DNA from: DASRCB01 sp035653295
GTDB lineage: Bacteria; Acidobacteriota; Terriglobia; Bryobacterales; Bryobacteraceae
Assembly (NCBI GenBank): GCA_035653295.1
Contig: DASRCB010000202.1
Coordinates: forward strand, 1 to 29,324
DNA length: 29,324 bases
Direction: 5' to 3'
Under the pieces are notes generated by a model. The model had not been told where the DNA came from and made no database searches. It was given only the letters and a program-made list of their open reading frames with translations. Positions 9,020-15,462 of this stretch are shown piece by piece. A program made the translations under genes and the position numbers. Position 1 is the first letter of the stretch, and the number at the start of each line of letters is the position of its first letter.

Positions 9020-9637
9020 ATGCGAACGCTTCTCGTCGCGCTTCTGGTGTGCATCGGCGCATGTGCCCAGACCACTGCCGCGGCTTACTCGCAGAACGCG
9101 ACCGCCGCCGCGGGCGTCATGTCCCAGTGGGACGTACAGACGCTTTTGACCCACCTCGAGGTCCAAACGAAACAGCTCGGTCCTGCAATCGACCGGATGC
9201 GCCCCGACATGTGGGCCACCAATGGCGCGCCACAGACGTATGCCGTGCAGTGGAAATCGGCAAAGAACGAGGCGCAGTATCTGGTCGGTTCGGCCCAGGC
9301 GCTGACGAAAGAACCGGAGCGGCTCACGCTCGCCCTCGATACCCTGTTCCGCATGCAGGCGCTCGATCGCACCCTCGGTTCTTTGGTTGAAGCGGTGCGC
9401 AAGTATCAGAACCCGCAGCTGGCGGACACCCTCGCCGCGGGCATCGGCGAAACCAGCATCAACCGCGACAAGCTGCGCCAGTATGTCGTAGAACTTGCCG
9501 CGCAGAAGGAACACGAATACCAGGTCATGGACAGCGAGGCCCAGCGCTGCCGCGGCGCGCTCGCAGGCGCCAAAACCGGTACGGCGCAACGCCGCCGCAA
9601 CTCCTCGCCCTCTCGCCAAACATCGGAGCAGAAATGA
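9020..9637 (+). CDS. Small secreted helical protein of unknown function
   Basis: A 205-residue protein that I do not recognise. It begins with a clear signal peptide (MRTLLVALLVCIGACAQ; the Cys context could also allow a lipoprotein reading, though the lipobox is imperfect). The mature part is predicted largely helical, with segments such as QTLLTHLEVQTKQLGPAIDR and TLAAGIGETSINRDKLRQY and no obvious catalytic motif. The C-terminus is basic and low-complexity (TAQRRRNSSPSRQTSEQK). Its stop overlaps the start of the next gene in an ATGA, so translation of the two is probably coupled. It lies 48 bp after the FecR gene. Confidence 0.7.
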   Translation: MRTLLVALLVCIGACAQTTAAAYSQNATAAAGVMSQWDVQTLLTHLEVQTKQLGPAIDRMRPDMWATNGAPQTYAVQWKSAKNEAQYLVGSAQALTKEPERLTLALDTLFRMQALDRTLGSLVEAVRKYQNPQLADTLAAGIGETSINRDKLRQYVVELAAQKEHEYQVMDSEAQRCRGALAGAKTGTAQRRRNSSPSRQTSEQK

Positions 9638-10167
9638 CGCCCACGCTTACCTTCGCCTGCAGCATCTGCGGTGAGCCGTCCAAAGATATCTGCGTGTACT
9701 GCACCAAGGACGCCTGCCGCAATCATCGTTGTACGCGATGCCGGCGCTGCAGCGACTGCTGCGAGTGCGAAGTGCCGCTCGGCGCCGAAGAGCCCATCAT
9801 CGAGGAAACGGTCCTTGTTGCCGAAGCCGCGCCGGTCGATGGCGCCGCGGAGCCTTCCGGCGGATTCTCGGACCAGCCCCCCGCGCCCGCCAACGCGCCA
9901 TGGCTCGATGTGATCGCGCGAGACGAGCCCCTGGTTCCGGATCCGCCGCTGGAGCCCGAGCCCTCACCGTCGCCGGAGCCGCCGCGCCCCCCTGATCCAT
10001 TCCCTCAGCCGGATCCTGAGCCGCGGCCCGAGCCGCCGATCCCGCCCATTCGCATGGAGCACTCCGACCCGGCCACGCCCGCGCCTCCGCTCCCCCATCC
10101 CATGCAGCCGCAGCCTGAGCCCGAACCGGACAATCCCGCGCCTCCAGCCGAGCCGGATCACGAGTGA
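9634..10167 (+). CDS. Cys-rich zinc-binding-like domain fused to a long Pro/Glu-rich tail
   Basis: A 177-residue protein in two parts. Residues about 8-46 are very rich in Cys with one His: CSICGEPSKDICVYC, DACRNHRC, TRCRRCSDCCEC. The CxxC pairs and the CxxHxC suggest two bound zinc ions in a B-box or zinc-ribbon-like fold. The remainder is an acidic, proline-rich, repetitive tail (PEPSPSPEPPRPPDPFPQPD and similar) with no membrane segment or signal peptide, so it is probably cytoplasmic. Its ATG overlaps the preceding stop (ATGA) and its own stop overlaps the GTG of the phosphodiesterase gene (GTGA), so it is embedded in a translationally coupled run. I do not recognise a named family; an interaction or scaffold role is inference. 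Confidence 0.7.
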   Translation: MTPTLTFACSICGEPSKDICVYCTKDACRNHRCTRCRRCSDCCECEVPLGAEEPIIEETVLVAEAAPVDGAAEPSGGFSDQPPAPANAPWLDVIARDEPLVPDPPLEPEPSPSPEPPRPPDPFPQPDPEPRPEPPIPPIRMEHSDPATPAPPLPHPMQPQPEPEPDNPAPPAEPDHE

Positions 10168-10946
10168 AACCGGCGGTTCATGGCCATCGCGGCGCGCGCG
10201 CCGTTTTCCCCGAGAACACGTTGCCCGCTTTCGAATACGCCATTCACACCGGCGTGGACGCCATCGAACTCGACGTGCTCGCCACCAAAGACGATGTGCT
10301 GGTGGTCACTCACGACCCCTTGATTAACGCGGATATCTGCCGCGGCGGACCGGCCGGCATCGCGGTTCGCGATCTGACCTTCGACGAGCTCGTCTGTTAC
10401 GACTGCGGCAGCCAGGTCAACCCCCGCTTTCCGCTTCAGCGCGCCGTTCCCGGGGCTCGCATCCCCAGCCTCGACGAGGTGCTCGATCTCTGGCGTCTCG
10501 GCGACTTCACCTTCAATATCGAGGTCAAGAGCTTCCCTGCCCCGGAATTCACCCCTTCGCCCGATGCTTATGCCCGGCTGCTGCTCGCGCGGCTCGCGGC
10601 GCACCGCGTGACTCACCGTGTTCTGGTGCAGTCGTTCGATTTCCGTGTGCTGGCGTCCATCCGCCGGATCGATCCCCTCATCCGTTTGGCCGCGCTCTGG
10701 GAAGGTCCGGAGCGCGATATCCTCGATTTCGCGCGCGAGGCTGGAACGCGGGCCGTGTCCCTGTTCCATGAGCTGATCCGCCCTGATAACGTGCTGTGCG
10801 CGCACGAGGCGGGTATCGACGTTCTCGCGTGGACTCCCAATGACGAGCCCGCGTGGTACCGCCTCGCAGCCGCCGATGTCGATGCGATCATTACCGACGA
10901 CCCCGCGCCGCTGATCGAATTCCTTAGGTCGCGCGACGCGGCCTGA
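10164..10946 (+). CDS. Glycerophosphodiester phosphodiesterase (GDPD family)
   Basis: A 260-residue cytoplasmic-type GDPD, the usual length for UgpQ-like enzymes, which hydrolyse glycerophosphodiesters to glycerol-3-phosphate and an alcohol. The catalytic signature is complete: GHRGA (His8, Arg9), PENTLPAF, the metal ligands Glu35 and Asp37 in IELDV, catalytic His50 in THD, and a third metal ligand in FNIEVKS near residue 120. The C-terminal TIM-barrel motifs VLAWTPND and DAIITDDP are also typical. There is no signal peptide. It starts with GTG overlapping the previous stop, so it is coupled to the Cys-rich gene, an unexpected partner for a lipid-turnover enzyme. Confidence 0.92.
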   Translation: MKPAVHGHRGARAVFPENTLPAFEYAIHTGVDAIELDVLATKDDVLVVTHDPLINADICRGGPAGIAVRDLTFDELVCYDCGSQVNPRFPLQRAVPGARIPSLDEVLDLWRLGDFTFNIEVKSFPAPEFTPSPDAYARLLLARLAAHRVTHRVLVQSFDFRVLASIRRIDPLIRLAALWEGPERDILDFAREAGTRAVSLFHELIRPDNVLCAHEAGIDVLAWTPNDEPAWYRLAAADVDAIITDDPAPLIEFLRSRDAA

Positions 10947-10948
10947 TA

Positions 10949-10978
10949 TATACTGGCCCTTTCATTCAACAAAAGGAG
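10949..10978 (+). promoter_or_regulatory. Candidate -10 box and strong ribosome binding site before the RDD gene
   Basis: TATACT at 10949-10954 is a good -10 hexamer just after the phosphodiesterase stop; a TTAGGT 19 bp upstream is only a weak -35. AAGGAG at 10973-10978 lies six bases before the ATG at 10985 and is the clearest ribosome site in this run. The RDD gene may therefore start its own transcript. Confidence 0.4.
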
Positions 10979-10984
10979 CTGGTA

Positions 10985-11629
10985 ATGTTCTGCACCCGGT
11001 GTGGCGCGTCCTTCCCCGATAACAGCACCTTCTGCCCATCGTGCGGGTCTCCCGTACAGCGCCCTCCCGCGGCGCCACAGCCCTTTCCTCCTCCTTTCCA
11101 GCCGGCTCCATACGGCGGGTCAGGCATGGCTGTTCCCCCAATGTCGCTCGACTATGCCTCGTGGGGCAGCCGTGTTGTCGGATATTTGATCGATAATCTG
11201 ATCGTTCTCGCTGTGGCGATTCCCATCGCACTCGTCGCCGGCGTGCTGGGGACGGGCGCCGCGGCGGTCGGCTCTTTGTCCCGCTTCGGCGGCAACGCCT
11301 TCGGGTCCAGTTGCTGCTGCGTCCTCCTGCTCTTCCCGATTATTCAGATCGCCTTCGGCATTTATAACCGCATCTACCTGGTGGCCCAGCGCGGCTATTC
11401 GATCGGCCAGGGCGTCGCTAAGATCAAGGTGGTGGACGCCTTCGGGAATCTGCTCCCAAGCAGCACGCTGTGGCTGCGCCTGCTGGTTCAGGTGCTGCTC
11501 GGCTTCGTCCCCATCGTTGGCATACTCGATCTGCTGTGGCCCCTGTGGGACGACCGCAAACAGACCCTGCACGACAAGGCCGTCAGCTCTTACGTAATCA
11601 ACTGGCCTCAGGCCGTAGCCATGCCATGA
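10985..11629 (+). CDS. Zinc-ribbon plus RDD-family membrane protein
   Basis: A 214-residue inner-membrane protein. The N-terminus is a zinc ribbon (MFCTRCGASF then FCPSCGSPV, two CxxC pairs), followed by a Pro-rich linker to about residue 55. An RDD domain follows: ASWGSRVVGYLIDNLIVLAV with its Arg and Asp, further hydrophobic helices, and the second conserved part GYSIGQGVAKIKVVD, then LLVQVLLGF and LWDDRKQTLHDKAVSSYVI. RDD proteins are small membrane proteins, some of which act as ion antiporters or helpers; substrate is not predictable here. A strong ribosome site precedes it, and its stop overlaps the start of the DUF2752 gene. Confidence 0.88.
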   Translation: MFCTRCGASFPDNSTFCPSCGSPVQRPPAAPQPFPPPFQPAPYGGSGMAVPPMSLDYASWGSRVVGYLIDNLIVLAVAIPIALVAGVLGTGAAAVGSLSRFGGNAFGSSCCCVLLLFPIIQIAFGIYNRIYLVAQRGYSIGQGVAKIKVVDAFGNLLPSSTLWLRLLVQVLLGFVPIVGILDLLWPLWDDRKQTLHDKAVSSYVINWPQAVAMP

Positions 11630-12027
11630 TACGCCGCTTCGGCCCCGTCGTTACCGCCGTCCTGATGTTGGCCATGCTGGTGGGTGTGCGCCTCTCGATG
11701 CGAGCTGACGCCGAGAACGTGTGGCTGCTTGGCAAGCGCACGGATTCGACCTGCACCTTCCGCCAGGCTTTCGGCATTCCCTGCCCGAACTGCGGAATGA
11801 CCCGCAGTTTCGTGCTTGCCGTTCACGGCGATGTGCACGACGCCATGCTGCTGAATCCCGCCGGCCCGCTCCTTGTCGCTGGCGTGCTGGCCGCGGTCGT
11901 CATGTTGCTCGGCGGCGCAGCCTCCACCCGCCCCACCGCGACCGCGCGCTGGATCCTCCCGTCCGTGATCATCTACGCCGCAATCTACGCGCTGGTCCTC
12001 TTCGCCCACTGGCTCACCGCGCTGTAG
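11626..12027 (+). CDS. DUF2752-family small membrane protein
   Basis: 133 residues from the ATG that overlaps the RDD stop (ATGA). A longer in-frame extension upstream lies inside the RDD gene and is not credible. The diagnostic motif of DUF2752 is present as FGIPCPNCGMTRSF, followed by the usual LNPAGPLL. Three hydrophobic segments are visible (N-terminal, about 75-98 and about 110-130). Function of the family is unknown; it often neighbours RDD or TM2-type membrane proteins. The last codons and stop are duplicated about 100 bp downstream in the adjacent repeat patch. Confidence 0.85.
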   Translation: MIRRFGPVVTAVLMLAMLVGVRLSMRADAENVWLLGKRTDSTCTFRQAFGIPCPNCGMTRSFVLAVHGDVHDAMLLNPAGPLLVAGVLAAVVMLLGGAASTRPTATARWILPSVIIYAAIYALVLFAHWLTAL

Positions 12028-12275
12028 TCGTCATCCAGAATTTTGGGGGGCAGGCCCTCTGCTGACTGCGCGCCAAACCTGCGCCGGCATTCCCGCGTGC
12101 GCTTCCTGCACCCGCTCGCCGCGCTGTAGTAGTCACCCAGAATTTTGGGGGGCAGGCCCTCGGCCTGCGGCGGGCTCCCAGCCCGCCTGGTCTGGTTGAG
12201 GAACTCGCCGGCTCGCCGGAACTGCTCGCCAAACCTAGGCCGGCATTCCCGCGTGAGCTTCCTCCAGCCGCTTCC
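12021..12275. repeat. Imperfect tandem duplication between two convergent genes
   Basis: The stretch starting at 12021 (GCTGTAGTCGTCATCCAGAA) recurs at 12123 (GCTGTAGTAGTCACCCAGAA), and CGCCAAACCT followed by GCCGGCATTCCCGCGTG occurs at both 12071-12098 and 12229-12255. The unit is therefore about 102 bp, carrying the end of the DUF2752 gene at one side and the end of the SRPBCC gene at the other. The second copy is longer by roughly 50 bp because it holds the complete double-hairpin repeat, while the first has only its opening GGGGGGCAGGCCCTC. Confidence 0.8.
12143..12190 (+). repeat. Double-hairpin dispersed repeat, copy A
   Basis: Two adjacent perfect hairpins: GCAGGCC-CTC-GGCCTGC (12152-12168) and GGCGGGCT-CCC-AGCCCGCC (12169-12187), preceded by TTTTGGGGG. 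Closely related copies occur at 19400 and 26399 and a degraded one at 17340. The copy lies in the duplicated intergenic patch. The structure resembles REP/BIME elements. Confidence 0.85.
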
Positions 12276-12672
12276 GCATCGTATCCAGCACGCCATCGAG
12301 GCCGCGCTCGATCCGCTCTCCTGCATGCCCTGCATGCTCCGGCGGAGTCTCGGCCGCGGCGCTCAGCATCGACAGGTGCACCGTGATCCGCGACCCGTTG
12401 CCCTCCGGCGAGATCTGCAGCCACCCGCGATAGCCCGGCGTCCCGTCCGATTCCCAGTCGAGCCGGCAGTTTGCTTCATCGGCGCGGAAGAACCCGCTGA
12501 TCTCGTACCGCCGGCCATCCATCTCCGCAATGCCAAAGACGTGATCGTGCTCGTCTTCGCGCAACGAGCGCATGTGCGGAACAAAGGAAGGCAGGTTGGA
12601 AATGCTGGACAAAAACCGGAAAGCCTCCTCGGCCGGAACATCCACGGAAATCGTTCGTTCGTGCTCGCTCAT
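12235..12672 (-). CDS. SRPBCC-superfamily (polyketide cyclase/START-like) protein
   Basis: 145 residues from the ATG at 12672, which has GGAG eight bases upstream; an upstream ATG at 12726 would add 18 unlikely residues. The pattern ISVDVPAEEAFRFLSSISNLPSFVPHM is the typical first strand and helix pair of SRPBCC proteins, followed by beta strands (FRADEANCRLDW, GYRGWLQISPEG, SRITVHLSM) and a long C-terminal helix (IERGLDGVLDTMRKRLEEA). The fold encloses a hydrophobic cavity; the ligand is unknown. It is divergent from the TipA-like MerR regulator and shares a 96-bp upstream region with a palindromic operator, so regulation by that protein is plausible. Confidence 0.85.
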   Translation of the reverse strand: MSEHERTISVDVPAEEAFRFLSSISNLPSFVPHMRSLREDEHDHVFGIAEMDGRRYEISGFFRADEANCRLDWESDGTPGYRGWLQISPEGNGSRITVHLSMLSAAAETPPEHAGHAGERIERGLDGVLDTMRKRLEEAHAGMPA

Positions 12673-12744
12673 TGTTGTCTCTCCGCTGGTGGGACGGCCC
12701 GCGAAGCACGCGCCGTTCACCGTCACTGTTAATTCCTGCTTGAC

Positions 12745-12761
12745 CCTGACGTAACGTTAGG
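12745..12761. promoter_or_regulatory. Palindromic operator of MerR/TipA type
   Basis: CCTGACGT-A-ACGTTAGG is a 17-bp inverted repeat with arms matching at seven of eight positions. It lies in the divergent region between the SRPBCC and MerR-type genes, directly after TTGACC (12740-12745), a possible -35 box. The layout (8-1-8, ACGT cores) is like the operator I recall for TipA-type MerR regulators. No clear -10 box is visible at the MerR-typical 19-bp spacing. Confidence 0.6.
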
Positions 12762-12768
12762 CTGGAGC

Positions 12769-13563
12769 ATGGTCGTGGAGGAAGAACCGGACGTGACGGG
12801 CACGACATACCGGACACGGGAATTCGCGGAACTCGCCGGGGTAACCGTTCGCACGCTGCATCATTACGACCGGCTTGGGCTGTTGCGGCCCGGCCGCCGC
12901 AGCGCAGCGGGCTATCGTCTCTACGACGCGCGCGATCTCGAAAGGCTGGAACAAATCGTCGCCCTGAAATGCCTCGGCCTCCCTCTGAAACAGATCCGGT
13001 CGCTGGTCGACCGTACGCCGCTTCGTCTCGAGCAGGCTCTGCGCACGCAGCGCCGGGTGCTCCAGGAAAAGCGGCGCCTGCTGGATCACGCCATCGCCGC
13101 TATCGAAGCGGCCGAGGCGGAACTCCGGCGCGGCGGTCGGCCGGATACCGAAATTCTCAAAACCATTATCGAGGCCATTGAAATGCAAAACAACACAGAC
13201 TACACGCGGCAGTATTACAGCGCCGAAGCGCAGGCCAAACTCGACGAGCGCGCCAAAACCTGGAGTCCCGAGCTGCAGGCGAAAGCCGAGCAGGACTGGA
13301 GCGACCTCTTCCGCGATATCGAGGCCGCGCTTGGCGAAGATCCCGAGGGCCCGAAGGCGCTCTCGCTCGCGGACCGCTGGCTCAACCTGCTGGGACAGTT
13401 CACCGGCGGCGATCCGCGGATCGTCGAAGGCCTGAGGAACATGTACGCGGATCGGGATAACTGGCCGGATTCAATGAAGCAGCGTACGGAGCCATGGAGC
13501 AATCCGCCCGTCCGCGACTTTATCAATAAGGCCATCGGCGCCCGAAAAAGAGCTCAGCTCTGA
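12769..13563 (+). CDS. MerR-family regulator with TipAS-like ligand-binding domain
   Basis: 264 residues. The N-terminal winged helix-turn-helix is canonical: YRTREFAELAGVTVRTLHHY, DRLGLLRPGRRSAAGYRLY and DLERLEQIVALKCLGLPLKQ, followed by a dimerisation coiled coil (about 78-125). The C-terminal about 130 residues (YYSAEAQAKLDERAKTW, WSDLFRDIEAAL, LADRWLNLLGQFTGGD, GLRNMYADRDNW) match the TipAS antibiotic-recognition fold, which in TipAL binds thiopeptides. The start is uncertain: ATG at 12769, or GTG at 12775 or 12793, since the helix-turn-helix begins at about residue 14. It is divergent from the SRPBCC gene with an operator-like palindrome in between. The inducer here is unknown. Confidence 0.9.
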   Translation: MVVEEEPDVTGTTYRTREFAELAGVTVRTLHHYDRLGLLRPGRRSAAGYRLYDARDLERLEQIVALKCLGLPLKQIRSLVDRTPLRLEQALRTQRRVLQEKRRLLDHAIAAIEAAEAELRRGGRPDTEILKTIIEAIEMQNNTDYTRQYYSAEAQAKLDERAKTWSPELQAKAEQDWSDLFRDIEAALGEDPEGPKALSLADRWLNLLGQFTGGDPRIVEGLRNMYADRDNWPDSMKQRTEPWSNPPVRDFINKAIGARKRAQL

Positions 13564-13591
13564 ATCGAGCGTTCGTCTGCGGCCAATCGGA

Positions 13592-14080
13592 TCAGAAGAG
13601 CGCTTCGCTCATCAGCAGATCGTGCCGCCCCGGCGGCGCGAAGCCCCGGTCGCGCATGATCCGCGCCACCTGCGCCCAGTGCCGCACCTCGTGCATCAGC
13701 GCGTGCAGGATGATCTTGCGCACCGTGGCGCTGCGTTCCAGTGATCCGATCTTCAAATGCACCGTGCGCGACCATTCCTCCGGCTTCAGGCCTCGAATAT
13801 AGTCGCGCAGCACTCGCCGGCTCTCCAGGCCGAACCCGAAAACCTGATCCACCGTTCCGGACGGCCGCCCGCGATATTCGCTGAGCGGCTCGTCCCGGAG
13901 CCGCTGCACATAACGCAACTCCGGTCCGAAGATGTGCAGGATCAGCTTTCCGACAGAGTTCTCCTGCTCGCCGGCGATGGGCATGTTGAGCATGTCGTCG
14001 CCGTTTTCGCGGAACCATTTCTCCCAGCGCGCACGCTCCTCATCGGTGTAGTGAATCAGTTCTTCAACAGTCAGGTGCAT
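13592..14080 (-). CDS. DinB-like four-helix-bundle metalloprotein
   Basis: 162 residues, the usual length for DinB/YfiT-like proteins, which are four-helix bundles binding a metal through three His residues and often acting as thiol-dependent transferases or having no known role. Candidate ligands are His49 (KLILHIFG) and the helix motif ILHALMHEVRHWAQ with His130 and His134 (HxxxH). It starts at ATG 14080. It is convergent with the MerR gene, with only 28 bp between the stops. The substrate is not predictable. Confidence 0.82.
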   Translation of the reverse strand: MHLTVEELIHYTDEERARWEKWFRENGDDMLNMPIAGEQENSVGKLILHIFGPELRYVQRLRDEPLSEYRGRPSGTVDQVFGFGLESRRVLRDYIRGLKPEEWSRTVHLKIGSLERSATVRKIILHALMHEVRHWAQVARIMRDRGFAPPGRHDLLMSEALF

Positions 14081-14126
14081 CTTTCAAAGCGCCGGGGTCA
14101 ACGATGGTTCTCTTGCATGTCGCGTC

Positions 14127-14148
14127 GGGCAGGCGGTTTCGCCTGCCC
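14127..14148. repeat. Perfect 9-bp hairpin (REP-like half)
   Basis: GGGCAGGCG-GTTT-CGCCTGCCC forms a perfect stem with a four-base loop between two minus-strand genes. No T tract follows on either strand, so a terminator role is doubtful. The core GCAGGC/GCCTGC is the same as in the first hairpin of the double-hairpin repeat, suggesting a related or half element. Confidence 0.6.
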
Positions 14149-14164
14149 TCAATCCTTGCCGCGA

Positions 14165-14836
14165 CTATCCCTTCCTGCTCGAATATCGATTCAGCTCGGT
14201 CAGCAGCGGCTTCGCGGCCGCGGGCGGCTGCGTGTTCCCAAATACGATATCCCGCTCCGACATCGAGCTGCCGTACAGGTCTTTATTCGAATCGTCGTCG
14301 GGCCGCAGCGTGGCCCCGTTAAGCGCCACTCCGGCGAAAACGCCTCGCGAGCGCGACCACGTCAGAATTTCGGCATGCATCATCGCATCCGTGTCCGCCG
14401 ACGATGTTCTCCCAACCGGTCCCGCCGCCACCGACGCGTCCGCGCCCAGAGTGAACTTGCTGGTCATCAGCTTCTCCGCGCCGCGCCGGTTCATGATCAG
14501 CATCACCACGTCCGTTTCCGACCCGCCAATCTGAAACCCGAAACTTCCGCCCTCCACCCGGACCGCGCCCGGCGCCGACCAGCCCACTCCGTTCTCGTTG
14601 CGGCAGCTGATGAACCCCCGGCCGTATTTGCCTCCCACGATAAAGGCGCCCTTCTTCAGCCCCGGCACCACAACGATGCAGTCGGCCCGGTTCAGAAGAT
14701 CCTGCGGAATGGCCTTGTCCGGCGTCCCCATCACCTCGGTAATCACCTCGGCCGATTCCTGAAGCCGTTTTACGGCATCGCTCGCGGCAAACAGCGGCAA
14801 AGTGCACAAAAACAAAACCACAACGATATGTTTCAT
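14165..14836 (-). CDS. Secreted SYLF-domain (Ysc84-like) lipid-binding protein
   Basis: 223 residues from the ATG at 14836, preceded by AGGAG seven bases upstream; a longer open frame upstream lacks support. The signal peptide is MKHIVVVLFLCTLPLFAAS. The SYLF/Ysc84 domain follows: VKRLQESAEVITEVM, DLLNRADCIVVVPGLKKGAF, GGKYGRGFISCRNENG, FQIGGSETDVVMLIMNRRG, FTLGADASVAAGPVGR and the Ala-rich closing part. Ysc84 domains bind phosphoinositides in yeast; the bacterial exported forms are uncharacterised and probably periplasmic. The divergent neighbour at 14893 is 56 bp away. Confidence 0.9.
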   Translation of the reverse strand: MKHIVVVLFLCTLPLFAASDAVKRLQESAEVITEVMGTPDKAIPQDLLNRADCIVVVPGLKKGAFIVGGKYGRGFISCRNENGVGWSAPGAVRVEGGSFGFQIGGSETDVVMLIMNRRGAEKLMTSKFTLGADASVAAGPVGRTSSADTDAMMHAEILTWSRSRGVFAGVALNGATLRPDDDSNKDLYGSSMSERDIVFGNTQPPAAAKPLLTELNRYSSRKG

Positions 14837-14892
14837 CTCCACTCTCCTGTCCTGGATTCTAGCAGGCCCGCGCCGCCGCAATAAAATTAAAT

Positions 14893-15462
14893 ATGAGCAA
14901 TGTGCTCCTGCTGCCGGTGGCAGCCGGTCTGCTGGCCTTCCTTCCGTTTTCCACCTCACCGGAGGCGCGCGGCGTGGATTACAAACTTGACCGTATTCGC
15001 GAGCGCCGCGTTCCGCCTGGCTCGGCTGTCCTTTTCACCGCCCATGAATTGAACGCGTGGGTGGCGGCGGAGGTTCCAGAGTACGCGCCGCGCGGCGTCC
15101 GGAACACTCACCTCGAGCTGGGCAACGGCAGTGTAATCGGCAGCGCGGCCATCGACTTTCTTAAGATCCGCCAGGCGCAGGGCGCGGAAACCAGCTGGCT
15201 CATGGCGAAGCTGATCGAGGGCGAGCATCCCGTCCGCGTGAGCGCGCGCATTCAGTCCCGCGCCGGAAAAGCCACCGTTCACCTCGAGCAGGTCGAGATC
15301 TCCGGCATGTCTGTCTCAGGCAGCACGCTCGATTTTCTGATCTCCAACTTCTTCCGCCCGCTCTTCCCCGAAGCTAAGATCGACCAGCCCTTCGACCTCG
15401 ATGACAACGTCGAGCGCATCGAAATACATCCCGGCGTCGCCAAAGCTGTCATCAAACGGTAG
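14893..15462 (+). CDS. Exported protein of unknown function (LmeA/DUF2993-like pattern)
   Basis: 189 residues beginning with a short signal-like segment (MSNVLLLPVAAGLLAFLPF). The mature part is strand-rich and reads like a lipid-carrier-type fold: VLFTAHELNAWVAAEVPEYA, LGNGSVIGSAAIDFLKI, EHPVRVSARIQSRAGKATV, LEQVEISGMSVSGSTLDFLI and a last strand VERIEIHPGVAKAVI. The strand order and the NFFRP...PF turn recall DUF2993/LmeA proteins, but the resemblance is weak. Its 3' end overlaps the convergent VanZ-like gene by 11 bp. Confidence 0.65.
   Translation: MSNVLLLPVAAGLLAFLPFSTSPEARGVDYKLDRIRERRVPPGSAVLFTAHELNAWVAAEVPEYAPRGVRNTHLELGNGSVIGSAAIDFLKIRQAQGAETSWLMAKLIEGEHPVRVSARIQSRAGKATVHLEQVEISGMSVSGSTLDFLISNFFRPLFPEAKIDQPFDLDDNVERIEIHPGVAKAVIKR

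Noticed and set aside
8300..9619. A 439-residue minus-strand open frame
   Set aside because: It covers the FecR and small secreted protein genes in antisense, has no recognisable domain, and the plus-strand genes have signal peptides and family motifs.
14127..14148. Intrinsic terminator
   Set aside because: The stem is perfect but no T tract follows on either strand; a REP-like half element is a better fit.
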